DNA of 64,000 nt, taken from Bacteroidaceae bacterium. Lineage in GTDB: Bacteria; Bacteroidota; Bacteroidia; Bacteroidales; Bacteroidaceae. The notes beneath the pieces were generated by a model. The model had not been told where the DNA came from, did not search any database, and saw only the letters and a list, made by a program, of their open reading frames with translations. Shown here piece by piece: positions 40,755 through 50,511 of this stretch. Position 1 is the first letter of the stretch. Each line of letters starts with the position of its first letter. The stretch spans positions 62,001 to 126,000 of the forward strand of contig JAFROT010000046.1 of NCBI GenBank assembly GCA_017429525.1. Direction: 5' to 3'. Both the position numbers and the translations under genes were made by a program.

Positions 40755-41678
40755 TCAGGAATGTTTCCTTTTATCAAATTCTCCATAGGAGTCAGTATTG
40801 AAGAATCGTCCCAAGTCGTAGTCAAAGCTATCAGGATGAAATCTACTATATCCACTCCAAGGATAGAAAGTCATTTCTCCGAAGTAGATCTTACCTTGGA
40901 TGTTATATAAGTCTACTCTGACAAAAGGGAAGCCTTGGGCAAGTTTTTCAGCAATGTCAATCATTTCCTTGATATTAGTGGGTAGTGCAGGTTCTGTGCC
41001 TGCTGGAAATGTGGGATGGTCGCTTTCTTTGTTGGGCATAAATTGTAGGAGTTCATCCCAAAAGCCTCTGTGATGGTTTGAGTAACGTCCCTTGTCAATC
41101 CAAAGGAAACGGAAGTGGCCATTGTAGCAAAGAAATTTATAGTCGTCAATAGACCCATCGGGATTGTCGGGATCAATCAGAAGCCTTTCCACAATGACTT
41201 TGCTTTGTTTGGCGCCTTTGTAAGCCCATTCGCGTGAAATAATGTAGTAGCGTTTATTTCGCCAGCTGTTGACTTGCTGGACAGCTTGGTTGACATCCAA
41301 CTTTGTCTTGTCTCGGCATATGAGTACGTTGTCGCCACTCCCGCCGTCTGTTGTCTTGATAACAAACTGATCGGGAAGGGCATTGAAATCTATAGCGTCA
41401 GCTGTGTCGCACACCTGATATAGGGCGTTTAGATAAACATCTGTCCCCAATTTCTGTTCAACATAGTTCCGAACATCATATTTATCCACGCACTGTGTCA
41501 TCTCCGGATTTCGGTAGAAGGCTTTGTAATGCTGTATTTTTTCCGAGAAGCGTTCAGGTGCATTCCAGTGCATACGGAGTCCAGTCCGTATCCGATACTG
41601 TACGCTCAGCATGTACACGTCGGGTACAAATCTTAGTAGATTAGCAATCTTATATAAGCATTGACGTTTTAAATTCAT
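40755..41678 (-). CDS. ATP-grasp (TupA-like) exopolysaccharide protein
   Basis: This 307-residue protein has RIRTGLRMHWNAPERFSEKIQHYK and CVDKYDVRNYVEQKLG near the N-terminus, then the ATP-grasp core FVIKTTDGGSGDNVLICRDK, and FPFVRVDLYNIQGKIYFGEMTFYPWSGYSRF (metal-binding end). This is the TupA-like group found in capsule and teichuronopeptide clusters. It may add an amino acid or another carboxylate to the polymer. It overlaps the upstream GT4 gene by 4 nt and is the last gene of the operon. Confidence 0.87.
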   Translation of the reverse strand: MNLKRQCLYKIANLLRFVPDVYMLSVQYRIRTGLRMHWNAPERFSEKIQHYKAFYRNPEMTQCVDKYDVRNYVEQKLGTDVYLNALYQVCDTADAIDFNALPDQFVIKTTDGGSGDNVLICRDKTKLDVNQAVQQVNSWRNKRYYIISREWAYKGAKQSKVIVERLLIDPDNPDGSIDDYKFLCYNGHFRFLWIDKGRYSNHHRGFWDELLQFMPNKESDHPTFPAGTEPALPTNIKEMIDIAEKLAQGFPFVRVDLYNIQGKIYFGEMTFYPWSGYSRFHPDSFDYDLGRFFNTDSYGEFDKRKHS

Positions 41679-42817
41679 AGGGTTGTGTCGTTATTTCTAT
41701 ATACTTGAAGGGTGAGTTTCCCAATCTGTTCCCATCCATAATATTTCTGAACTCGGTCCCAACCTTCTTGGTCCCGTTTTATGGAAGCTATCTCATCTGG
41801 ATGGTTAACCAGATAGATTAACATTTCTCTTAACTGTTGCTCATTCTCAGGGTCTATGCTCCAGCCAATTCTTGAGATGGCCAAGGGCTCTGTTAATCCT
41901 CCGATATTTGTCACCAATAATGGAATCTTTTCCGTGATAGCGGTCAGCATAGCACCACTTTGTGAGATCTGTCTGTAAGGAAGCAGATAAACGTCAGTAT
42001 GTGTCAATAGATAATATAGTTCTTCGTTGGAGATGCGTCGGTTCTGTAATACGACGTTCTCATAAACTTGCAATGAAGAAAAGTCCACGTTGAGACACTT
42101 TCCAGCAATTATCAACAAGCAGCCAGGATTCTGATTTAGTTCAGGTGTAGTGGCCCAGACTTTGGCCAGAAGATCTGCTCCCTTATAGGTCGTCTGGAAT
42201 CCGAGAGAAGAGAATACTAATCGGTTGTGCAGAGGATAGAGCCTCTGGAAATCACCTGTTTCATTCTTGAGTTTTTCTGTATCAACATTCACTTTAAGCA
42301 GGCCGTGAGGTATCACGATGACTTTCTCTGGTGGTAGATCAAAGAGTTCGAGCAGTTCACGTCGGCTGTTCTTTGAATGGGTAATAATTCTATCCATCAG
42401 AGGATAGATGAGACGGTAGAGCTTGACATAACGTGTACCTGTGTCTAACGGTAGCACGTTGTGGGCTGTGAGAATCAGGCGAGTGTGGGTTAGCCAGGAA
42501 ACAATTTGATAGAAACAAAGGTCGAACGTCTGGAGTCGGAGCCACTGTATATGAATGGCTTCAGGCTTCATGCGGAGTATGAAAAAGAAAATTTTTAAAT
42601 AACTCTTGATGTAGCTGAGTCCTTTTTGCAGATTGTTTTTTTTCTTGTTATAGGAAAAAATAGGAATGGATGTCACATGTGCTCCTATCGGTTTATAATC
42701 ATATAATGTGCTGCAGAAATAGACAATGTCGGCATCAATGTTCGACAACAAATTATAATCGTATGCAGAGAGGTTCGCATACGATTCTGGGTCAATATAG
42801 AAGTACCTGTTACTCAT
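41675..42817 (-). CDS. Family 4 glycosyltransferase
   Basis: This 380-residue GT-B enzyme has no signal. Landmarks are RLILTAHNVLP, DRIITHSKNSRRELLE, VIVIPHGLLKVN, LVFSSLGFQTTYKGADLL (donor-binding strand) and VYLLPYRQISQSGAMLTAITEKIPLLVTNIGGLTE (the GT4 ExxxG-like acceptor region, with ITEK). It adds one sugar during repeat-unit synthesis on the cytoplasmic face. Both neighbours overlap by 4 nt. Confidence 0.92.
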   Translation of the reverse strand: MSNRYFYIDPESYANLSAYDYNLLSNIDADIVYFCSTLYDYKPIGAHVTSIPIFSYNKKKNNLQKGLSYIKSYLKIFFFILRMKPEAIHIQWLRLQTFDLCFYQIVSWLTHTRLILTAHNVLPLDTGTRYVKLYRLIYPLMDRIITHSKNSRRELLELFDLPPEKVIVIPHGLLKVNVDTEKLKNETGDFQRLYPLHNRLVFSSLGFQTTYKGADLLAKVWATTPELNQNPGCLLIIAGKCLNVDFSSLQVYENVVLQNRRISNEELYYLLTHTDVYLLPYRQISQSGAMLTAITEKIPLLVTNIGGLTEPLAISRIGWSIDPENEQQLREMLIYLVNHPDEIASIKRDQEGWDRVQKYYGWEQIGKLTLQVYRNNDTTL

Positions 42818-43971
42818 GATGAAAAGTCCTTTATAGCTCCTTTTAGTGCATCAATAAAACCATGCCCAAATCTCAAATCAGGCTCCATATAGTTCCCTTC
42901 AGCCCATTCATTCCATGAGCGAAGAATAACAATACGATGGTCTGGCTGTTTCTCCTTGACGACGTTTAGTGCTTGTTCAACATGGTGGCGGAAGGCTTCA
43001 GGCGTTGCATTGACGTAGATGCCTTCGCTCTTTCCCGTTCTTGCTGTACGATCCCATTGTGGCATGACAATTGGGAATACATTCTCCCAAGCGTCTTCTG
43101 GGGCAAAGAAATGCTGCACCACTTTCGGGTAGTCCCACCTTGAGGCTGGCAGAAAGGGACAATATTTGTGTAAAAGTTTTAGGAATATTTTGCGGTATTT
43201 GCCTAAGTAGAGCATTTCACCGCGTGGCTTGCCGTTGGAGATGATACCGTTGAATCCCAAGTCAAGGAAAGGCTGATAAACGTTAGCGCTGCTGTTCAGG
43301 TTGGGAAGTACCCGTTCTATGCTGCCGTTCTCTCTTCTGCGGATGGTGCTCGTATTGTTGGTCTGAGCTGCAAAATATACGCCAGGAAGTCCGTTGGCTA
43401 CTGCCAAGTCCTGCCAGAGACTCATGAAACGGGTCACATCTGCAAATTTGTAGGGATCATATATTACGAAAAGCGGCTTGCCGTCCACGGTTATGTAGCG
43501 GTGGTCGCGAAATGCGGGAAGAACGTAGTCAAAATGGGCCTTATAGTCTTCTTCGCCTGGATATTCCTGCTTGGCTATCATTCGGTTGCTGCCACCTTTC
43601 TGCCAGGTTCCTGTTGTCCAGTCATGATTGGCCCAAGCCAGACAGAACGGAAAGTCGGGCTTGCCGCTTTTCAGCACTTCCTCAAACGGCCGTTCCAGCA
43701 ACATCTTGCCATTGCCAAACCAATAGTGCCAATAACAAAATCCCTCTATCCCTGCTTCACGTGCCAGTGCAGCCTGCTGCTCGCGCACTTCAGGCAGACG
43801 GAGGTCGTAGAAGCCTAGATCGGCAGGAATACGCGGTTGGTAGTGGCCTCTGAAAAGGGGACGTGCCTGAGCGACATTCGTCCATTCCGTAAAGCCCGGT
43901 CCCCACGCGGCATCATTTTCGGGGATAGGGTGAAATTGTGGAAGATAATATGCTATTATTCTTACTTTCAT
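42814..43971 (-). CDS. WbsX-like glycan biosynthesis protein
   Basis: The start at 43971 (MKVRIIAYYLPQFHPIPEND) is chosen; the longer frame to 44133 runs into the polymerase gene. WbsX hallmarks are YYLPQFHPIPENDAAWGPGFTEW, GFCYWHYWFGNGK, FPFCLAWANHDWT, and the end ILRSWNEWAEGNYMEPDLRFG. WbsX proteins occur in many O-antigen and capsule clusters and resemble glycoside-hydrolase-fold enzymes. The exact activity is unproven. It lies 14 nt after the polymerase gene. Confidence 0.92.
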   Translation of the reverse strand: MKVRIIAYYLPQFHPIPENDAAWGPGFTEWTNVAQARPLFRGHYQPRIPADLGFYDLRLPEVREQQAALAREAGIEGFCYWHYWFGNGKMLLERPFEEVLKSGKPDFPFCLAWANHDWTTGTWQKGGSNRMIAKQEYPGEEDYKAHFDYVLPAFRDHRYITVDGKPLFVIYDPYKFADVTRFMSLWQDLAVANGLPGVYFAAQTNNTSTIRRRENGSIERVLPNLNSSANVYQPFLDLGFNGIISNGKPRGEMLYLGKYRKIFLKLLHKYCPFLPASRWDYPKVVQHFFAPEDAWENVFPIVMPQWDRTARTGKSEGIYVNATPEAFRHHVEQALNVVKEKQPDHRIVILRSWNEWAEGNYMEPDLRFGHGFIDALKGAIKDFSS

Positions 43972-43985
43972 TGTTTTGAAGTATT

Positions 43986-45290
43986 TTATTGATGCAGCGA
44001 GAGTGGAAACTTTTCCAAAAGACTTTTGTGGAGTCGTAAGTAAATATATAGTCCTGTGAAAACAATGATGCGCAAGTTTCCACCTAAATCGGAGTAAGCA
44101 AACAGATACATTCCACCTTGCATACAGATGCAAATTACAAAATAGACGAGAAGAAGATTATGGAGGGATATACTATCCTCATAGTCTTCTTTAGGATAGA
44201 TCTGATTGAGAACCCACAGATTGAAGACTAGGAAGATGATAACGGCCAGAATGGGGCCGAAGTCTAAGCAGAAATCTCCGACAAAGGTGACGAAATAGTA
44301 ATCATCGATTTCCAGATTTCGGTATTTTAGACGCCGTTCCACGAAGTTCTTGGGCGTAGAAGGGTCTATAGCACGCTTCACTAGATTGATGGTGCGGTCG
44401 CCGTATCGGATTCCGCCAGCGTCTAATGCAAAATTATTGAAGTAGATATTCTCTTGTCCGATATACCAGCTGATATATCCAGAGATGCCAGCATTGGTCT
44501 CGCCGAAGCGGCTGACGGTGATTGCTGCGACAGGCAGCACCATGGCAATAAAAGCCACTATCCCAGCAAGGCGAACAACTCTGCGAATACCCTTCGAAAG
44601 GAAATGTTTGAAAAAGAAGTATGCCGCAATGATGGTGAGCATGGCAAGGATGACACCTCCGCGTTGGCCATGCATGATGGGTATCATCGCTCCAACGAAT
44701 GTCGTGAATAACAAGGCTAGTATGAGCGGCCATTTCTTATTTTCTCGAGTAAGAAAATAGAAAGTAAAGAAAACAGCCACGTCATAGCAAGCATTGAACA
44801 AAATTGAAGGGATATTTGTTATTTTTGACCCAGTATCACCCGACTCGTCCAATTGTTCCAGATAGGCATCGTGACCAGCATCGACATCGGTGAATAGCCT
44901 GACAAATCCGTCAGAGAAGTTTGAAATGATATCGGGCAGAATAAGCAGAGAACAGGCAAAAATAAACCAACAGAAGGGAACGATGATTCGGGTGTTAGGG
45001 TCTTCTATTTCTTTGGCTGGATGGAAATGCAGATGGATGACAGGCGATAGCGCGAGCATCAACATCAAATACAGGTAGATGAATGGAAATAGGTGTAAGG
45101 GTTTGTATTGCCAATTGAAAAGATCATTGTTCAGGGAAATAATGGAGATAGCGGCGTATGCTACATAAGAACCTATGATGGCACTGCCAGCGTCCAATTC
45201 ATGGTTGCGCCAATGATACCATACAAACGTAAGTAGCCATGCCAGAAAGTACAGCACCATGAGAATGTTATCGGACACTATAGTAGTCAT
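43986..45290 (-). CDS. wzy: Wzy-type repeat-unit polymerase (O-antigen polymerase-like)
   Basis: This 434-residue protein has 11-12 hydrophobic segments and a long periplasmic loop around FGETNAGISGYISWYIGQENIYFNNFALDAGG. Seen stretches include LMVLYFLAWLLTFVWYHW, FAYSDLGGNLRIIVFTGLYIYL and the IPIMHGQRGGVILAML loop with the paired Arg/Gly expected in polymerases. Sequence conservation in Wzy is low, so the call rests on topology and place between wzx and the sugar enzymes. It polymerises lipid-linked repeat units in the periplasm. Its ATG overlaps the flippase stop by 4 nt. Confidence 0.82.
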   Translation of the reverse strand: MTTIVSDNILMVLYFLAWLLTFVWYHWRNHELDAGSAIIGSYVAYAAISIISLNNDLFNWQYKPLHLFPFIYLYLMLMLALSPVIHLHFHPAKEIEDPNTRIIVPFCWFIFACSLLILPDIISNFSDGFVRLFTDVDAGHDAYLEQLDESGDTGSKITNIPSILFNACYDVAVFFTFYFLTRENKKWPLILALLFTTFVGAMIPIMHGQRGGVILAMLTIIAAYFFFKHFLSKGIRRVVRLAGIVAFIAMVLPVAAITVSRFGETNAGISGYISWYIGQENIYFNNFALDAGGIRYGDRTINLVKRAIDPSTPKNFVERRLKYRNLEIDDYYFVTFVGDFCLDFGPILAVIIFLVFNLWVLNQIYPKEDYEDSISLHNLLLVYFVICICMQGGMYLFAYSDLGGNLRIIVFTGLYIYLRLHKSLLEKFPLSLHQ

Positions 45291-46843
45291 TTCTTCAGGA
45301 TGGGTGTGAAGGTTTGCAGAAGGTAAGTGCGTTCACTATTATTAATGAGGATGTAATATGCAATCAAGCAGAGCAACATGGAGGGAATAGTAAACAAGAC
45401 TATCAAGCGGAGAATGGGAGAAGCTATGGATATGTGGAAGATGAATGCCGTGAAGGCATCTATGAGAGTTAATAACAGCAAAGGGCATACAAAAGAGAAG
45501 AGATAACGACGGTAGGAGAATGAACTATAGGAATGATGTAGACACATAAGCCGAGAGACTTGGGCCACAAGGATGACTCCAATCATGGAAGCCAAGGCTA
45601 ACCACGAAGGCATTCCGAACTTGAAGAAAACATAGGAGAAGGGTAGGCAAAGAAGGGTGATACTCTCAGCGGTGAGATGATATGCTTTCACTTTCCCCAT
45701 GGCATACATGACGATGGTAATGGGATGATGCAAAGACAAGAATATGGTATAAATAATAATCAGTCGAGCAAATAATAAGATTTCTGGGTTGACCTCTTCG
45801 AGCCATAAGTTCAAAACCGTGTCCATCTCGAAGATAAGCGGAACGGAGATGACTAGAAGAATGAATGCAAGGAACTTGTTGGCAAAGTAAAATAGGCGAT
45901 TGGTGAAATCCAAATCGTTACTAGCGTAAGAACGAATCATTGCTGGTCGGAATGCTAATACAACGCTATTGCATAATGAATTGAAGGCGTGGTTAATTTG
46001 CAGGGCGATGGCAAAGGCTGCTGTTGTGGCAGAACCGAAGAACATATAGAGCAAAACCGTGTTCCCTTGTGATAGGAAAATGCCCGACAACGAGCCTAAA
46101 AAGGTCCATCCAGAGAAGGAAATAAGTTGCTTGTACATGGAAGTTTCGGTAACTTTGGTGTAGGAACACTCTGGATAGTAGCGAAGACCGTATATAACAT
46201 ATGCAAGCATGTTGATGATGGAAATAGCCAAGAGACCACCACCATAGAAGATCAGGTGATCTCCCTTGGTATAAAGGATGAGGAAGGCTACTAGGAGCCT
46301 TAACAGACATTCACCAGTCGAGATAAGTGCGTACACGCCCATATCCTCATTAGCCATTACTGCAGCAATAAATGGTATCTGAAGAAGGGTGCAGACAAAA
46401 GAGAAGCAGGAAAACTCATAAATGAAGAGAACTGCCGTCATGCGGTCTGCAGGGATATTGAGCTTGAAAGAGATAAACCAGAGTCCGATACTCTCCAAAA
46501 GTAAAAGGGAAAACAGAGATAATCCGACATTGATATTTACGCTGGCGGAAAATATTTTCTTCATATCTGTTAGGTCTCCTTTCCCCGATACAAAAGAAAA
46601 GAAACGCTGAGTCGCGATGGCAAGAACGCTGTTCAGACAACTAAGAGAGGTCACCACACCAGCCACGGCATTGAAAGTACCATAGTCATCCTTGCCCAGT
46701 CCTTGAAGAAGCAGTCTGACGATGTACAGGTTTATGACCATCAAAACAAACATCCTCAAGAACAATAAGACCGTATTCTTTGCAATACGGCCAGATTGGC
46801 GGTGCTGCCCTTTGTCCTCAATGCTGCCTGTTATCGTCTTCAT
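45287..46843 (-). CDS. wzx: Wzx-type polysaccharide flippase
   Basis: This 518-residue protein is of the MOP superfamily with about 14 transmembrane helices. The N-terminal LFLRMFVLMVINLYIVRLLLQGLGKDDYGTFNAVAGVV is typical of polysaccharide transporters. Later helices include FWTFLGSLSGIFLSQGNTVLLYMFFG-like and AIALQINHAFNSLCNSVVLAFRP. It flips lipid-linked repeat units across the inner membrane. It follows the chain-length gene by 4 nt. Confidence 0.88.
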   Translation of the reverse strand: MKTITGSIEDKGQHRQSGRIAKNTVLLFLRMFVLMVINLYIVRLLLQGLGKDDYGTFNAVAGVVTSLSCLNSVLAIATQRFFSFVSGKGDLTDMKKIFSASVNINVGLSLFSLLLLESIGLWFISFKLNIPADRMTAVLFIYEFSCFSFVCTLLQIPFIAAVMANEDMGVYALISTGECLLRLLVAFLILYTKGDHLIFYGGGLLAISIINMLAYVIYGLRYYPECSYTKVTETSMYKQLISFSGWTFLGSLSGIFLSQGNTVLLYMFFGSATTAAFAIALQINHAFNSLCNSVVLAFRPAMIRSYASNDLDFTNRLFYFANKFLAFILLVISVPLIFEMDTVLNLWLEEVNPEILLFARLIIIYTIFLSLHHPITIVMYAMGKVKAYHLTAESITLLCLPFSYVFFKFGMPSWLALASMIGVILVAQVSRLMCLHHSYSSFSYRRYLFSFVCPLLLLTLIDAFTAFIFHISIASPILRLIVLFTIPSMLLCLIAYYILINNSERTYLLQTFTPILKK

Positions 46844-46847
46844 GAAT

Positions 46848-47927
46848 CTATGCTTCGGAATGCGGCAATAGAATATCCCTCAATATATAGATGGATGTGC
46901 CGATAAAAGTCAGAAATAGCATTGCAGCCACGAAAATCATGCGCTTAGGGCCTGCAGGTTTTACGGGAACAATGGCACTCTTGAGCGTGGTGAAAGCAGG
47001 TGTCTTCTCTTGAACCTTGGCTCTAGCGCCTTGGAGCTGGGTGCTCATGGCTGTGTAGGTCTGGAATTTCAATTGCATGTCATTCTCCAACTCATCGCGG
47101 TGTGAGAGGTATGCCTGAAGAATGGAATTTCGATTGGCATCACAGAAACGACTATATTCACGTACAGACTCTTCGTATTCTTTCTTTGATTCGACTGCTA
47201 ATTGTTCGTAATATGCTAAGTCTAATCGTGCTTTGCTCGTGCGGTAATCCGTGATGAACGTTTGCAGGCGATTCTTAACGGAGTCAGCCATGACGGCGCT
47301 GACTACAGCATTCTGATCGGTAACGACTATGCTCACCACGTCCGTTTTCTTGTCGACTGAGCATTGGATGCATCCTTTGACGCCCTCAACGAGTGAGAAA
47401 TCATCATACGAGAGGTGGAACGGATCCAACTTGCTGGCTTCACCAGCTGCCATCTCAGATGCTTTCTTGGGCTTGATCCATCGTTTTATAGTGCGGAATA
47501 CGATTTTGAAAGGTTCAGTCAGCCAATTCTTTTTTTGGTGCTTTGACATGTAGGTGTAGTAGTCGGTATGCAGGATCTCACCATCTTCAGTTGGCACGTC
47601 TAACTTAATGTTGAATAGGCTGACGATGAATTGTGGTGACTCGAAGAGGTCGGGGTAGAGCATGGGATAAATGGCATCGCCCGAACCCTCACCCAGATTG
47701 AATCCGAAGGAGGATGCCAAGTTGGCTAGCGTTCCTCCTGTCACTTCGCCTGCTGATTCAGGAGCCAGCATAACTTCGCTGGTGTAGTAGCGAGGTTGAG
47801 GAAGAATCCAGATACACGACAGGACAAAAGCGATAGGGAGTGTCTTCCAGAAGAGCTTTCTACGCTTCCAGATTTCGGAGAAAACTTTCCGATAGTCTAC
47901 TCCTATGACTTGATGACGTTCTTCCAT
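46848..47927 (-). CDS. Wzz-type chain-length determinant protein
   Basis: This 359-residue protein has a first membrane segment at about 24-42 (KTLPIAFVLSCIWIL), a periplasmic part with coiled-coil (YYEQLAVESKKEYEESVREY), and a second segment at about 330-350 (RMIFVAAMLFLTFIGTSIYIL) preceded by a PxxP-like VPVKPAGPKR. This is the Wzz/PCP layout. No Walker motifs follow, so the tyrosine-kinase domain found in Wzc is absent. It sets polymer length together with the polymerase. It lies 1 nt after the export protein gene. Confidence 0.9.
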   Translation of the reverse strand: MEERHQVIGVDYRKVFSEIWKRRKLFWKTLPIAFVLSCIWILPQPRYYTSEVMLAPESAGEVTGGTLANLASSFGFNLGEGSGDAIYPMLYPDLFESPQFIVSLFNIKLDVPTEDGEILHTDYYTYMSKHQKKNWLTEPFKIVFRTIKRWIKPKKASEMAAGEASKLDPFHLSYDDFSLVEGVKGCIQCSVDKKTDVVSIVVTDQNAVVSAVMADSVKNRLQTFITDYRTSKARLDLAYYEQLAVESKKEYEESVREYSRFCDANRNSILQAYLSHRDELENDMQLKFQTYTAMSTQLQGARAKVQEKTPAFTTLKSAIVPVKPAGPKRMIFVAAMLFLTFIGTSIYILRDILLPHSEA

Positions 47928-47928
47928 A

Positions 47929-50475
47929 CTACTTCAGGTTGTTGATGAGTGAGATAATCATGGATGAGATACTGATGGTGGACGTACCGAGGATCATAAT
48001 CTCGGCTGTCGAGAGGCCTTCGCGCTTAGGCTTCGTCGGGATGACAATCTCGCAACCAGGTTCGATGTGGTTGCCTCGTTCGTGGCGACCAAGCTGTTCG
48101 GTAGAACCATTCATGTAGACCGCATAGATATGCTTCTTGCTGGCCTTGTTGCTGTAACCACCAGCACGCTTGATGTAATAGCTGAGGCTTGCACCCTTCT
48201 TGTAGTTCATGGAGATGGGGTACATGACCTCACCAGAGATCTTGACCGTTCCAGAATACAAGGGAACTGTTATTTGGTCGTTCTTACGGAGTACGACATC
48301 ATGGATGCTTCCTGGATTCTCCAAAGCCTCTTCGAGGTTGATGGCTACGTTGTAAGTGTTGCCGAGATTCAGCTTCATCTCGAGCAGAGAGTCGGCACGC
48401 GCGAGGTTGTAGCTCTTGTCTTTGTCCATACTCTCTTCATAGAGGGCAATCTGTGACGTACGCATGGCACTTTCGCGCTGGTCACGTTCCTCTTTTGTCA
48501 TCTCACGTACGAGCCTCGTTCCCTTGGCATAGGCAAATTCGGTGAGGCCGCCAGCCATCTTGATGAGGTCACTCAGGCGGAACTCACGGCTCGTCATGGC
48601 ATATTCGCCTTCGAAGTTGACGGCACCGCTGATCTTGACGTTCTGCTGCTCTTGATAGACAGGGCTTTTGCGCACCTGCACTTCGTCGAAAGGTTGAAGC
48701 GTGAAGATGGTGTCCTCGACAATAAAACCATTGGCCAGCGTGAAGCTGTAGGATTCGCCTAAGCGCATGTCTGCATTATCGGCGTCTGGGTTATAAATAC
48801 GGCGGAACACGTCGACCTTCGCGTTGGAAGCTGCGCGGGTGAGACCGCCTGCCTGCAGGATGAGGTCTTTGACTGTTGTATTGTCGGCATATTCGTATGT
48901 TCCGGGGAAATTGACTTCGCCATTGATGCGGAGGGTCTGTTCGCCACGCATATCAATTTTGGAGGGGATGAAGAGCACATCGTTCTTCTTCAGTGGGACA
49001 TCGGTGCTGCTGCCACTCATGATGCCTTGAATGTCTATGGACACCATTTCCTTAGTCAGGTCGTCTTTCTCGCGGTGCATGACTGCACGCTCGGTGAAGG
49101 CATCTTCGCGCAGACCGTCGCAGGCCTTGAGGAGGTCACGCACGGTGTTGATATTTCCACCTAACTGGAACATACCAGCGTGCATGACAGCGCCACGGAC
49201 TTCTACCATATTGGAGAAACGTGGAATCACGGAGTCTACATACAGGGAATCGCCATCGGCGAGCGTGAAACCGTTCATGTCGAATTCCTCGATGCTATGG
49301 ATGGAGTACTCCTCGCCTTTCTTACGGATAAGGCGTACGTTCTTGGTGTAAGCGTCGCCTGAAAAACCACCGGCATACTCAAGCACTTGCTGAACGCTCT
49401 CGGTGGAACGCATCTCATAGAACATCGGGCGCTTCACTTTACCGCGGACCTCGACCAGGCATTCGTAAGGACCTACGATGATGACATCGTTGTCTTGTAG
49501 GCGGATGTCGCCTTTGGAGTTGCCGTGTAGTAGATAGTCATAGACATCGATGCGCGAAATGACGCGCCCACCGCGATAGACTTTGATGTCGCGCAACGTA
49601 CCGACATCGCTGATGCCGCCAGCTGCATAGAGGGCATTGAAGGCTGATGCGAGGCTGGGCAGGGTATAGGTGCCTGGCATGACCACCTCACCCATCACTT
49701 GCACGATGATACTGCGTGTCTCGCCCACGCTGAGGCTGACGCTGCAGTCGCTGTAGTATTGCCCAAGGCGCGAGCGCAGACGGCTCTCGGCTTCGCTGAC
49801 GGATAGGCCTGATAGCTTGACTGGACCGACGCCCTCAATGGTGATGGTGCCGTCGGGAGAGATGGTTCCTTCGAAGGTTTCCTGCGATGCCCCCCAGACA
49901 TCGATGATGATGGCATCGCCGGCACCGAGGCGGTAGTTGGCAGGTGTTGCCATGTTCATGTTGGGCTCGAACGAAAGGTATTTCTGATTGAAGATGTTGC
50001 GTCCGAACACCTGCTGGTCCTTAGGCACCTGCTGGGCATAGTAGTCGAGCGAGTCGAGGTCGAAGTAGTCGGATTCCTCTTCGATTTCCTCCATCTGTTT
50101 CGTACGGTCCTTGTAGCGCCATTCATCCTCTTCGCGTTTAGAACGGACCATGAAGCCCTGCTGCTTCTGGCGTTCGTCGCGGTCTACTTCGCGACGGGTG
50201 CGCAGTCGGCTGTCAGTCTTCTTCTCGTTCTTGCCCGTCAGGTCGGTGGCTCCGAGTTGCTTTTGCTCCGCTTCGACTTTCTTGCGGACACGGCGCAACT
50301 GCTCGACAGTAACGCCACGCTGCACCAAGTTGCGGATGATGACCTGCTGGTCAGTCCCTTTCTCTTTCTCCTGAAGGATATACTGAACGAGCTGGTTGTC
50401 AGTCATGGATTGCGCGTACGCGCGCGTACCAAATGTTAATAAGGAAAAGACCAATAAGAGGGCTATTCTTTTCAT
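47929..50475 (-). CDS. Wza-type polysaccharide export protein with SLBB repeats
   Basis: This 848-residue protein has a signal peptide (MKRIALLLVFSLLTFGTRAYA) without a lipobox. A charged linker (about 70-130) leads to the Poly_export domain (about 180-260: YRLGAGDAIIIDVWGASQETFEGTISPDGTI, LSGLSVSEAESRL). At least five SLBB beta-grasp repeats follow (VQVMGEVVMPGTYTLPSLASAF, VEVRGKVKRPMFYEM, INGEVNFPGTYEYADN, ISGAVNFEGEYAMTSR, ISGEVMYPISMNYKKG). A C-terminal helix (AEIMILGTSTISISSMIISLINNL) could span the outer membrane as in Wza. It forms the export channel. Confidence 0.93.
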   Translation of the reverse strand: MKRIALLLVFSLLTFGTRAYAQSMTDNQLVQYILQEKEKGTDQQVIIRNLVQRGVTVEQLRRVRKKVEAEQKQLGATDLTGKNEKKTDSRLRTRREVDRDERQKQQGFMVRSKREEDEWRYKDRTKQMEEIEEESDYFDLDSLDYYAQQVPKDQQVFGRNIFNQKYLSFEPNMNMATPANYRLGAGDAIIIDVWGASQETFEGTISPDGTITIEGVGPVKLSGLSVSEAESRLRSRLGQYYSDCSVSLSVGETRSIIVQVMGEVVMPGTYTLPSLASAFNALYAAGGISDVGTLRDIKVYRGGRVISRIDVYDYLLHGNSKGDIRLQDNDVIIVGPYECLVEVRGKVKRPMFYEMRSTESVQQVLEYAGGFSGDAYTKNVRLIRKKGEEYSIHSIEEFDMNGFTLADGDSLYVDSVIPRFSNMVEVRGAVMHAGMFQLGGNINTVRDLLKACDGLREDAFTERAVMHREKDDLTKEMVSIDIQGIMSGSSTDVPLKKNDVLFIPSKIDMRGEQTLRINGEVNFPGTYEYADNTTVKDLILQAGGLTRAASNAKVDVFRRIYNPDADNADMRLGESYSFTLANGFIVEDTIFTLQPFDEVQVRKSPVYQEQQNVKISGAVNFEGEYAMTSREFRLSDLIKMAGGLTEFAYAKGTRLVREMTKEERDQRESAMRTSQIALYEESMDKDKSYNLARADSLLEMKLNLGNTYNVAINLEEALENPGSIHDVVLRKNDQITVPLYSGTVKISGEVMYPISMNYKKGASLSYYIKRAGGYSNKASKKHIYAVYMNGSTEQLGRHERGNHIEPGCEIVIPTKPKREGLSTAEIMILGTSTISISSMIISLINNLK

Positions 50476-50511
50476 ATTGCTAAAGAGGACTATGTTTCAG
50501 TAATAATAGGG

